From: an uncultured Clostridia bacterium
GTDB lineage: Bacteria; Bacillota; Clostridia; Christensenellales; UBA1242
Direction of reading: 5' to 3'
Length of the DNA stretch: 64,000 nt
Assembly: GCA_934757845.1 (NCBI GenBank)
Contig: CAKVLQ010000006.1
Span: forward strand, 1-64,000
A model generated the notes under the pieces. The model was not told where the DNA came from. It did no database searches and was given only the letters and a program-made list of their open reading frames with translations. Numbering within the stretch: the first letter of the stretch is position 1; each line of letters opens with the position of its first letter. Shown here in pieces: positions 53,887 through 61,842 of this stretch. A program made the translations under genes and the position numbers.

Positions 53887-53916
53887 AAAATAGGCAACTA
53901 TTTGTTGCCTATTTTT
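53887..53916 (+). terminator. intrinsic terminator of the phage cassette
   Basis: 12-bp stem AAAATAGGCAAC/GTTGCCTATTTT, 5-nt loop, T-run. Confidence 0.9.
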
Positions 53917-54027
53917 AATAGTCTTTTGATGAAACTTGCACACATAGTTTTGGATATGAATTTGTTAAAATTTTTTGTTTAAAATTTTGATTTTTAACTA
54001 TTAACAAATATATAACAAAAATTTTAA

Positions 54028-54954
54028 TTAATGAGAGAACTTTACAAGTTCACGAGTTTTGTTGAACATTCGGGCTTTTATAATTGTGTCGGTTGTGATT
54101 TTTGTGTTCTTTTTTGCAATTAGTTCGTTGTTTGCTGAATATATGTTTTGTTCAAGTTTTCGACCAATTAAAAATTCAAAATTTGATATTACTAGCCCTG
54201 GTTGAGAAGGGGTTTCAGTTAGGCTATATTTTGTTTTTGGTTTTGCATTAATGCTAACTATTTCGTTTGAAAAATTGTTTTGCGAAGTTGTTAGCAAATT
54301 TGTTTGATTTGTTAAAATTTCGGTTTTAATTTGTTCGTTATCAAGGCTTGGCTCAATCGCTTTTATTGGTGTTTCCTCTGTTTTTGGTTCGGTTTTTGCA
54401 GGTTTTTCGGCATTTTGTGAGTTTAAAATATAAACTTTGTTGGCGTTTGTAACTTTTATGTCTTGAATTTTTACGCAATTAGACTTTCGAGATTTTAAAC
54501 TTGAAATTTTGGCTTTTTGATTTTCGTCTTGAACTATTACAATGCTGTTTCCGCAAGAGATTATGTCGGCAGTCATTATTTCTTTTTCATCAACCATAAT
54601 TGAGTGTACAAAAAAGGTGTCGGTTAAAACAACATCGCTAACTTTTCCAAGATATTTTCCCAAAAAAGTGAACACACTTGAATTTATAGGCGATGGCTTG
54701 TCTAAAACATTTGTTGTTGCACCAAGTGGTGTTAAATATTGGTCGTCTTTTATTATAATTGCATTTTCGCCATTTGAATAAATTGAATTAATTTGCAAAA
54801 CTTTATCTTCAAAATCTTCTTCGTTATCAAACAAAACAAGATATTTTAGCCTTTTAAAATTTTGATTAAAAACGCCCGTTTTTACAATTCCTTCATTTTT
54901 GCAACAGTTTAGGCTTAAAACGGGTTTTGTTAATATGTCGGTTAATTTTATCAT
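54028..54954 (-). CDS. PRC-barrel domain protein
   Basis: 308 residues. Two PRC-barrel-like units: residues about 3-70 (L-T-D-I-L-T-K-P-V-L-S-L and V-L-F-D) and 95-140 (L-G-K-Y-L-G-K-V-S-D-V-V-L-T). A Pro/Glu/Thr-rich linker and a C-terminal segment with F-L-I-G-R-K-L follow. PRC-barrels occur in RNA-processing and sporulation-related small proteins (YlmC, YrrD). Start supported by AGGAGG. Convergent to the phage cassette. Confidence 0.7.
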   Translation of the reverse strand: MIKLTDILTKPVLSLNCCKNEGIVKTGVFNQNFKRLKYLVLFDNEEDFEDKVLQINSIYSNGENAIIIKDDQYLTPLGATTNVLDKPSPINSSVFTFLGKYLGKVSDVVLTDTFFVHSIMVDEKEIMTADIISCGNSIVIVQDENQKAKISSLKSRKSNCVKIQDIKVTNANKVYILNSQNAEKPAKTEPKTEETPIKAIEPSLDNEQIKTEILTNQTNLLTTSQNNFSNEIVSINAKPKTKYSLTETPSQPGLVISNFEFLIGRKLEQNIYSANNELIAKKNTKITTDTIIKARMFNKTRELVKFSH

Positions 54955-55026
54955 TGAAATCCTCCTAGAATTTATTATACAATATGCTTTGATTTAAAAT
55001 TTTATTAACACTTTTTGGTTTTGTGT

Positions 55027-55054
55027 TTGAATTTGAGGGCGATTGTGCTATAAT
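55027..55054 (+). promoter_or_regulatory. promoter of the SPFH/zinc-ribbon gene, leaderless geometry
   Basis: TTGAAT, 16-nt spacer, extended -10 TGCTATAAT (TATAAT 55049-55054), TTGTGC, then ATG at 55061. Confidence 0.75.
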
Positions 55055-55060
55055 TTGTGC

Positions 55061-56071
55061 ATGGGATTGTTTAAACTTTTTAAAAAGAAAACTCAAAAGT
55101 TTGAAATAAACAAAATTAATGAAGATAATTTGGTGGTTATGCTTTGCCCAAAAAACAAAATTAAACTTGGGGCAAAAATTGTTGTTCCTGAAAATTTTTG
55201 TGCGGTTGTGTTAAGTAAAGAAAAACTTTTGGACGAGTTTCCTAGCGGAGAATTTGAAATTGGCGGGCTTACTTGCCCAAAGGTTTGCAAACTTAACAAA
55301 CTTGACAAGCCAACAAAAGATGGGTATAAAACCGAATTTGGTGCTGATTTTTATTTTGTTAATTTGAAAGAGAATGTTGTTAAAAATTCATTTTTTGTTA
55401 AAAAATATAAAACGGAAGTTGAAATTTTGCTGTTATATAAAGTTGAAGATTGCAAAAAGTTTTTGAATTTTTTGAAAGATGAACAAGCGGTGTTTGAAAA
55501 TGATTTTGCTCAAAATGAACTTAAATTTTATGCAAGCCAAATTGTTTATTATTATGCTTTGGATAACAAGACTTTTGATAAAAACAAAATAGAAATTGCG
55601 TTAAGAGAAAAACTTAACAAAATTGGAATTTTGCTTGAAAATTTTGAAATGAAAACAAATGCTTATCAAGATGGGGTTGATGAAAAAGATAACAAAAAAA
55701 CAATGAATGTTAATAATTTTGAAAATATTAAAAACGAAGAAAACGAAAAGAGTTTGAGTAATTTTGATGGTTTGGTTAATCAAACAAGTGAAGATTTGAA
55801 AGAATGCGAGCATGGTGAAAAAGAAAATGCAAACATTGGTTTTGAAAAGAAACGAAGTTCGGTGGTTGACCTTGATGATATTAAAACTTCAAACATAACC
55901 TTTTTTGCTTGTCCAAAATGCGGAACAAGGCTTGCAGAAAACGCAAGCAAATGTTTTGTTTGCGGAGAAAGTTTTGTTGAAAAAAATTTGTGTGAAAATT
56001 GCGGAAGGGAAATTTCAAAGCAAGATTATGTTTGCCCTTATTGCAAAAGTGTTATAATATGGCAAAAATAA
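55061..56071 (+). CDS. SPFH-like (YdjI-type) protein with C-terminal double zinc ribbon
   Basis: 336 residues. The N-terminal domain (about 20-200) resembles the SPFH-like 'virion core' YdjI family (I-V-V-P-E-N-F-C-A-V-V-L; F-P-S-G-E-F-E-I). A variable Asn/Lys-rich linker follows, then two zinc ribbons (C-P-K-C ... C-F-V-C and C-E-N-C ... C-P-Y-C, about 285-332). Start set at 55061, 6 nt after an extended -10 box; the longer frame overlaps the promoter. B. subtilis relatives act in membrane stress, but function here is unproven. Confidence 0.7.
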   Translation: MGLFKLFKKKTQKFEINKINEDNLVVMLCPKNKIKLGAKIVVPENFCAVVLSKEKLLDEFPSGEFEIGGLTCPKVCKLNKLDKPTKDGYKTEFGADFYFVNLKENVVKNSFFVKKYKTEVEILLLYKVEDCKKFLNFLKDEQAVFENDFAQNELKFYASQIVYYYALDNKTFDKNKIEIALREKLNKIGILLENFEMKTNAYQDGVDEKDNKKTMNVNNFENIKNEENEKSLSNFDGLVNQTSEDLKECEHGEKENANIGFEKKRSSVVDLDDIKTSNITFFACPKCGTRLAENASKCFVCGESFVEKNLCENCGREISKQDYVCPYCKSVIIWQK

Positions 56072-56091
56072 TGAAAAATTTTGAGCCAGTA

Positions 56092-56120
56092 TTGACAAAA
56101 ATATGATTTAATTATATAAT
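56092..56120 (+). promoter_or_regulatory. consensus promoter of the DUF1858 operon
   Basis: TTGACA (56092-56097), 17-nt spacer, TATAAT (56115-56120); 24 nt to the ATG with AAAGGAG. Confidence 0.8.
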
Positions 56121-56143
56121 AAAAAAGTAAAGGAGATTATATT

Positions 56144-56344
56144 ATGGAAAAATTTATTGTTACAAAAGACACTATTTTGGCAGATATTCTTGATTTTGTT
56201 GATGACGCTGAACCAATTTTGCTTGGTTTTGGAATGCATTGTTTGCATTGTCCACACTCTGTGATGGAAACTTTGGAAGAAGCGTGCCAAACTCATGGAA
56301 TTGACATTAATTTGGTGCTTGAAAAACTTAATGAAAACAAATAG
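56144..56344 (+). CDS. DUF1858 family protein
   Basis: 66 residues, matching the whole DUF1858 domain: L-G-F-G-M-H-C-L-H-C-P-H-S with two cysteines (C-x-x-C) and L-E-E-A-C-Q-T-H-G-I-D. The domain is found next to or fused with redox and iron-sulfur proteins; the Cys pair suggests metal or redox chemistry. First gene of a three-gene run (56144-58210). Confidence 0.85.
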   Translation: MEKFIVTKDTILADILDFVDDAEPILLGFGMHCLHCPHSVMETLEEACQTHGIDINLVLEKLNENK

Positions 56345-56352
56345 GAGAAAAC

Positions 56353-57195
56353 ATGAAAAAAATTGTTAAACTTTTGATTGTTTTGATTGTTTTGTGCGGT
56401 CTTGGGTTTGTGATTTACAAAGTTGTGGACAAGCCTGAAACATTGAACATGAACGAATACGTTAGCAGTCAAAATGAAAAAATAAACAAAACAAATGGCG
56501 ATTTGACAAATATCAAAGCCAAATTTAATATGTCGGGTGAAAACTATTCAAAAGTTTCGCTTGAAAGCAATTTGTTTGAAGAAATTAACAGCGCAACAAG
56601 TTTTTATTTTGATTTGCTTGGTGATATTCAACTTGATAAAAATGACATTAAAAAAATAAAAAGTATTTCAACAAAATTTGAAAGTGCTTTGAGTGAACTT
56701 GACGAGGCTATTACATCACTTGATAATTATTTAAAACTTGAAAACAAAAATGATAGTGAAATTTTTGAAAGAGAGAAAAAAATTGGTGAAAAACTTGAAA
56801 TTTTGAACAATTTGAGTTTTGAATTGAATGAAATTTTTGAAAATTTTTGTGAAAACAAAATTTTTGCAGGAAAGAGTTTTGACCTTGGGTTTAAACTTGT
56901 TGAATGCAAAACTATGATGATAAAATCATGCAAAAATGCGGGAGGAAACAATTTTGCGTTTTTAACCGCAGTTGAAAACAAAATTTCAGATTTTTTTGCT
57001 AATAATCAAAATGCAGATAACGAAATGATAAAATTTGTTATCTTGTTCAACAACTTTGAAAAAAGTGATTGGCAACATTGTTTTGATGCTTATTTTGAAA
57101 GTGGAAATGTTGCGTCTTATAACAAAATTTCACAAACTGATTTTAACAATCTTTTAAATTGCCTTAATAAGGAGAGTTATTATGAAAAAGTTTAG
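56353..57195 (+). CDS. membrane-anchored helical protein, hypothetical
   Basis: 280 residues with an N-terminal membrane helix (6-24) and a long, mostly helical outer part rich in Asn/Lys/Glu. No recognised domain. GGAG start, 8 nt after the DUF1858 gene; its end overlaps the next start by 14 nt. Size and layout parallel the downstream lipoprotein. Confidence 0.6.
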   Translation: MKKIVKLLIVLIVLCGLGFVIYKVVDKPETLNMNEYVSSQNEKINKTNGDLTNIKAKFNMSGENYSKVSLESNLFEEINSATSFYFDLLGDIQLDKNDIKKIKSISTKFESALSELDEAITSLDNYLKLENKNDSEIFEREKKIGEKLEILNNLSFELNEIFENFCENKIFAGKSFDLGFKLVECKTMMIKSCKNAGGNNFAFLTAVENKISDFFANNQNADNEMIKFVILFNNFEKSDWQHCFDAYFESGNVASYNKISQTDFNNLLNCLNKESYYEKV

Positions 57196-58210
57196 TTCAA
57201 TTTTGGTTTGTTTTATGCTAATGCTTGTAGTGCTTTTGGGTGGTTGCTCGAAGGCGGATAATGCAAGTTTGCTTGATATTAGGCAAAAATATAGTGATAT
57301 AAGTTCAAGTTTTGAAGGTTTGTTTGTTGGTGATGCTTTTAATCCAAGTTATTGCGACCAAATGCTTAATGCAACAAAAAGTGCCGAAACTGGCAAATTT
57401 TATTATTTGAAATCGGACAATAGTGAATATTCTTTTGAAAATCGAAATGTATATGGGCTTTTATTTAGGTCTACAAATTCAACATTTATGACTTGTGAAA
57501 GCACTTTTAAAATTAATGCTTATAATAACCTAGCAAACAAGCAAAACAAAAAAAATATGTATTTAAGTTTGGAAAGTTTGCAAAACAATTTAAATAAACT
57601 TGTGTCTTCTAAAAAGAACCTTGAAGATTGTTTCGTTTATGGTTCAAAATCTTATTTGGATATTGCAAAAGATTCCACTACAAACGAATTTTTAAAAGTT
57701 TATTTGGAAGATTTGAATAATTGTTTGAATGATTTTTTGATTTTTAATGAAAATTTTGACCAAATTTTGAAAAATAATATTTATAAAGAACTTGGTCTTT
57801 ATTCGCAAATAAATTTGAATGAACTTTTGTATGCTTCGCCAGTTACTGAAATTAATATGTTATCTAATCAAGAATTAATTAATAGTTGCAATATTTTAAT
57901 TTCTAACTATTTGTTAAATTATTCTTATGCACAAAAAGGCGATATTAATGAAAATGAAAATCTTGTGAACAACTTGAAAAGTTTGGTTAATCTTGAAATT
58001 TCATTTAATAAAGATAATGTTAGTGAAAGTTCAAAAATTGAAACTTACAAAATTTTGAAAACTCTTGAAGACGGGCTTTTAAAACAAAAAGATTTGTTTA
58101 ATCAAAAAGCAAAAAGTGAAAGTGAAATTGACAAAAATTTTGTTAGCAATTATTCAATCAATTTGTTGAATTATTCAAGCAAACTTATAGAATATTTAAA
58201 AAGTTTATAA
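57182..58210 (+). CDS. lipoprotein, helical, hypothetical
   Basis: 342 residues. Signal peptide with lipobox L-L-G-G-C22 (V-V-L-L-G-G-C-S-K). The mature part is helical, with repeated L-E-x-L-x-x-x-L segments and no known domain. AAGGAG inside the previous gene drives its start. It ends at a terminator. With the preceding anchored protein it may form an envelope complex (inference). Confidence 0.65.
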   Translation: MKKFSSILVCFMLMLVVLLGGCSKADNASLLDIRQKYSDISSSFEGLFVGDAFNPSYCDQMLNATKSAETGKFYYLKSDNSEYSFENRNVYGLLFRSTNSTFMTCESTFKINAYNNLANKQNKKNMYLSLESLQNNLNKLVSSKKNLEDCFVYGSKSYLDIAKDSTTNEFLKVYLEDLNNCLNDFLIFNENFDQILKNNIYKELGLYSQINLNELLYASPVTEINMLSNQELINSCNILISNYLLNYSYAQKGDINENENLVNNLKSLVNLEISFNKDNVSESSKIETYKILKTLEDGLLKQKDLFNQKAKSESEIDKNFVSNYSINLLNYSSKLIEYLKSL

Positions 58211-58217
58211 CTTTATG

Positions 58218-58239
58218 GGCAACATTAGTTGCCTTTTTT
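58218..58239 (+). terminator. intrinsic terminator
   Basis: Stem GGCAAC/GTTGCC, loop ATTA, six T. Confidence 0.85.
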
Positions 58240-58280
58240 GTTTTTTTGGGTTAAAATAAAAAAATAAATTAGGAGAAATT

Positions 58281-59939
58281 ATGGATTACGAAAAATTAGC
58301 GGAAATGTTATTTCCAAACATAGACAAAGATATTGAATATTATTTGAACAAATATCCAAAAAGAAATTTGCCTGAAAATGCACTTGTTACAAGAGTTGCA
58401 CCAAGTCCAACAGGCTATTTGCATATTGGAACGGTTTATCAAGCACTTTTGAACAAAACACTTGCCGAGCAAAGTGGTGGTGTGTTTATTTTGAGAATTG
58501 AAGACACCGATGAAAAACGAGAAGTTAAAGGTGCAGCAGATATTATGTATCCTTGCCTTAAAGACTTTGGCGTTGAACCAACAGAAGGTTATGTTTCAAG
58601 CGAAATGCAAATTGGGGATTATGGACCTTATAAACAAAGTGAACGAAAGCAAATTTATCAAGCATTTTGCAAAGAACTGGTTAAAAAAGGAAAGGCATAT
58701 CCTTGTTTTTGCAGTGGCGATGATGAAGATGATGAATGTGATTATAGAAAAGAACAAAAAAGGCTTGGGCTTCAAACTGGCTATTATGGCGAATGGGCAA
58801 AATGCAGGCATTTGACCATTGAAGAAGTTGAAGAAAATTTGAAACAACACAAACCTTTTAAAATAAGAATAAAAGCCGATGGGGACGGTGAACAAAGAAT
58901 TGTTTTTGTTGACGAGTTAAGGGGCAAAATTTCGCTTCCAAAAAACTTTATCGACTATGTTTTGTTAAAAGAAGACGGGCAAGCAGTTTATCATCTTGCT
59001 CATCTTGTTGACGATACATTGATGCATACATCACTTGTGGTTAGAGATGAAAGTTGGCTTCCATCTGTTCCACTTCATATGCAACTGTTTGAATTTGCTG
59101 GGCTTAAACACCCAAAATATTTGCACACAGCACAAATTTTAACAATAGACGAAAAAACTGGCAATGCTAGAAAAGTTAGCAAGCGTTATGATCCTTGGGC
59201 TGACAGCCGAAAATTTTTGGAAGCAGGCATTCCTAGTGAAGCGATAAGAGAATATTTGATGATTTTGTTAAATTCAAATTTTGAAACATTTAGAATTAAC
59301 AATCCGCAAGCGGACATGAAAGATTATCAATTTAAAATTTCTAACATGAACAAAAGTGGGGCACAATTTGACCACGAAAAATTAAATTTTATTTCAAGAA
59401 ATATTATTTCAAGATTTAGTGCAGAAAAAGTTTATAGTGATGTTTTGGCTTATGCTAAACTTTATGACAACGAACTTTTTGAACTTATTTGCGATAAGAA
59501 AGACTATTGCACAAAAATGTTTGCAATAGAGCGTGGAACAAAAAAACCTAGAAAAGATATTTCTAGTTATAAAGACATTAAAACTTTGTATTATTACTTT
59601 TTTAATAATTTGTTTGACCAAAAAACAACTTATGAATTTGAAGACAGGTTTAACAAAAATGATATTAAAACTTTGCTTTCAAGATATTGCGAAAGTTATA
59701 ATGAAACCGATGAAAAAGATGTGTGGTTCTCTAAAATAAAAACGCTTGGAGAAGACATTGGTTTTGCAAGCGATATGAAAGTTTATAAAGAAAACCCTGA
59801 CAAATTTGTTGGAAGTTATGCTGACATTGCAGGGATAATAAGAATGGCATTAACCAAAGAAAAAAATACCCCAGACCTTTATGAAATTTGCAAAATTTTG
59901 GGGAAAGATGAAATTAAAAGAAGAATTGATTTGTTATAA
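58281..59939 (+). CDS. gltX: glutamyl-tRNA synthetase
   Basis: 552 residues, longer than the usual 480-500. Class I motifs are A-P-S-P-T-G-Y-L-H-I-G50 (HIGH) and K298-V-S-K-R302 (KMSKS). R-I-E-D-T-D is typical of GluRS. There is a 35-residue N-terminal extension before the catalytic start. The C-P-C-F-C-S insertion (P-C-F-C-S-G at about 141) resembles the zinc-like Cys cluster, with further Cys at 153 and 175. AGGAG start. No attenuator is seen upstream. Confidence 0.9.
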   Translation: MDYEKLAEMLFPNIDKDIEYYLNKYPKRNLPENALVTRVAPSPTGYLHIGTVYQALLNKTLAEQSGGVFILRIEDTDEKREVKGAADIMYPCLKDFGVEPTEGYVSSEMQIGDYGPYKQSERKQIYQAFCKELVKKGKAYPCFCSGDDEDDECDYRKEQKRLGLQTGYYGEWAKCRHLTIEEVEENLKQHKPFKIRIKADGDGEQRIVFVDELRGKISLPKNFIDYVLLKEDGQAVYHLAHLVDDTLMHTSLVVRDESWLPSVPLHMQLFEFAGLKHPKYLHTAQILTIDEKTGNARKVSKRYDPWADSRKFLEAGIPSEAIREYLMILLNSNFETFRINNPQADMKDYQFKISNMNKSGAQFDHEKLNFISRNIISRFSAEKVYSDVLAYAKLYDNELFELICDKKDYCTKMFAIERGTKKPRKDISSYKDIKTLYYYFFNNLFDQKTTYEFEDRFNKNDIKTLLSRYCESYNETDEKDVWFSKIKTLGEDIGFASDMKVYKENPDKFVGSYADIAGIIRMALTKEKNTPDLYEICKILGKDEIKRRIDLL

Positions 59940-60038
59940 ATCAATTTTTTCTTAAAAAGTTAATTAAGTTTTTAAATTTTAATTAAAATTATTGTAATTT
60001 ATGTTTTTTTGTTATATAATTAAGGAAGGAAGTTAAAG

Positions 60039-60863
60039 ATGCGTTATATAAAACTAACTTTTAAATATTGTGTTAAAAACATATTGTTTTTGTTTTTAAT
60101 GAGTTTAATCCCCGCAGTTTTTATTGGAAGTTTGTTAAGCCCCTTTAAGTTTTTGGAATTTATCAACAACTACGCAAAAATAACTGTTGTTAATTTTGGA
60201 GATATTTTTTATTCTATTATTGACATTAGTTGGCTAAAAATATTGTTTTATATTTTGGCTTTTGCTATTTTAAGTTTGTTTTTAAGTGTTATTGTTGGTG
60301 AGATTGAAAACCATTTTAGAAGTGGCAAAAAAAACTATTTTAATGTTAAACATTATATTAATAACAATATCTTAACTATTTTGTTAAATCTTCTTATTTT
60401 TGTAGTGATTAATTTTATAGTTTCATTTTTGTGTGGAACATTAATTTATTTGTTCCATGTTATGCTTTGTGGGTTAAACTCTACGGCTTCGGTGGCTTGC
60501 GTTATTATTGCTATTGTGTTGTTCACACTATATTTTTGTGTGATTTGTTTAAGCGGTCTTGCAATTTTAATTAACACACCAAATATGTTGTTTAATGGAT
60601 ATAATTTTAAACAAGCAATTTCAAGCACAATCAATTTGATTGGAAAAGATTTCTTTAATTTGGTGCTTGCTTATTTGCTTCCATTTGTGCTTATCATTCC
60701 ATTAATTTCAATATTTAATTTTAGTTCTGTTGCATTGCACATTGTAAGCACTGTGTGCATTATAATTTCTGTTATTTACTATTCTTCTTTTGCATTAACT
60801 GCATATTTTGATTTGTCAAACATTGCAAGATATGACGAAAGAAAATACTTTCAAATAAAGTAA
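60039..60863 (+). CDS. multi-pass membrane protein, hypothetical
   Basis: 274 residues with about six membrane helices and short loops; no channel, transporter or enzyme motif is recognised. AAGGAAGG start. It is followed after 12 nt by another membrane protein and then RNase J, so 60039-63783 and beyond is likely one transcript. Confidence 0.6.
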   Translation: MRYIKLTFKYCVKNILFLFLMSLIPAVFIGSLLSPFKFLEFINNYAKITVVNFGDIFYSIIDISWLKILFYILAFAILSLFLSVIVGEIENHFRSGKKNYFNVKHYINNNILTILLNLLIFVVINFIVSFLCGTLIYLFHVMLCGLNSTASVACVIIAIVLFTLYFCVICLSGLAILINTPNMLFNGYNFKQAISSTINLIGKDFFNLVLAYLLPFVLIIPLISIFNFSSVALHIVSTVCIIISVIYYSSFALTAYFDLSNIARYDERKYFQIK

Positions 60864-60875
60864 GGAAAAATTTTT

Positions 60876-61826
60876 ATGATTTTTAAAAATTCGTTTAAAC
60901 TTTTGTTAACAAATTTTAGTTTAACTTATAAGGTTTTTTTGCACAAACTTATTGCTTTGGTTCTATCTCTTGGAATTGCAGGAACTATTGGTATGCCATT
61001 TTTATCACATCTAAATGACATTGGCTTTTACACTTTTTTTGGCGATAAATTTGTTAACATGTTTGAAAGTTTTAATATTTCTAACATTTTTGTTGGAATG
61101 AAAGACATTTTTTTGAAAATTATTGAAATTTTTTCATCATTGCAAAACAATATCAGGCTAAACGCAATTTTGGCAATAAGCGTGTTTATTGTTATTTTTG
61201 TGCTTTTTGGTTCGCTTGACGAACTTGCTGTTATTGATTTGTTAAATGCAAATTTAACCAGCAAAACCAAACTATCATTTTTTAAAAGCATGGTTGGAAA
61301 AACCTTTAAAAGTATGCTTAAAAGCATTATAAAATTTGTTGTAAGTTTGCCTTATTATGCTGTTATGTTTTTTGTTTTGTATTATGGTTTTACACTTTAT
61401 GACGGGGCAGTTACGGCTTTTAAAATTTTAATTCCTATGCTAATGTTTTTGCTAATTGTGATTGTTAGCGGAATATATTTAAGTTTAATTGCAGGGTTTA
61501 GCCCAAGCATAATTGTTAATGGTGAAGGGGTTTTTAAAAGTTTAAAAACTGGTCTTAAAACCATAAGCAAAAAATATTTTAGGCTTTTAAGTTCAAGCAT
61601 AATGATTGTGTTTGTTGTTTTAACTTGCAATGTATTTTTAAGCATTTACAGTTTTTTTGCAGGGCTTGTTATAACAATTCCAATTACGATTGTTTTGTTT
61701 GATTTGTTCAAAATAATTGCATATTATGAATGCGGTGGAATGAGATATTATGTTGGTGATGAAATAAGGTCGCCAATGCGAAAAGAAGAATTGGATAAAA
61801 TAAATAAATTAAAGTATATAGTATAA
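60876..61826 (+). CDS. multi-pass membrane protein, hypothetical
   Basis: 316 residues, about six helices, with loops containing K-T-K-L-S-F-F-K-S-M-V and K-T-I-S-K-K-Y-F-R-L-L. The general plan resembles the preceding protein, so they may be a pair. AAGGAA start. Ends 16 nt before the RNase J gene. Confidence 0.6.
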   Translation: MIFKNSFKLLLTNFSLTYKVFLHKLIALVLSLGIAGTIGMPFLSHLNDIGFYTFFGDKFVNMFESFNISNIFVGMKDIFLKIIEIFSSLQNNIRLNAILAISVFIVIFVLFGSLDELAVIDLLNANLTSKTKLSFFKSMVGKTFKSMLKSIIKFVVSLPYYAVMFFVLYYGFTLYDGAVTAFKILIPMLMFLLIVIVSGIYLSLIAGFSPSIIVNGEGVFKSLKTGLKTISKKYFRLLSSSIMIVFVVLTCNVFLSIYSFFAGLVITIPITIVLFDLFKIIAYYECGGMRYYVGDEIRSPMRKEELDKINKLKYIV

Positions 61827-61842
61827 AATTTAAGGAGATATA

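Larger units (their letters stand above)
45126..53916 (+). mobile_element. compact podovirus-like phage head cassette
   Basis: Ten collinear genes: terminase large subunit, small protein, portal, scaffold, major capsid, small protein, adaptor-like, nozzle-like, small protein and two holin-like proteins. The order is phage-like and the genes are packed with ATGA overlaps. No integrase, recombinase, repressor, replication, tape-measure, fibre or endolysin gene is present, and no flanking direct repeats or tRNA were seen. All frames are intact and look like the neighbouring host genes in base composition. It closes with a strong terminator. Decayed prophage, satellite or domesticated packaging system are all possible. 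Confidence 0.75.

Noticed and set aside
45126..53916. complete inducible prophage
   Set aside because: No integrase, repressor, replication, tail-fibre or endolysin gene, and flanking genes are host-type.
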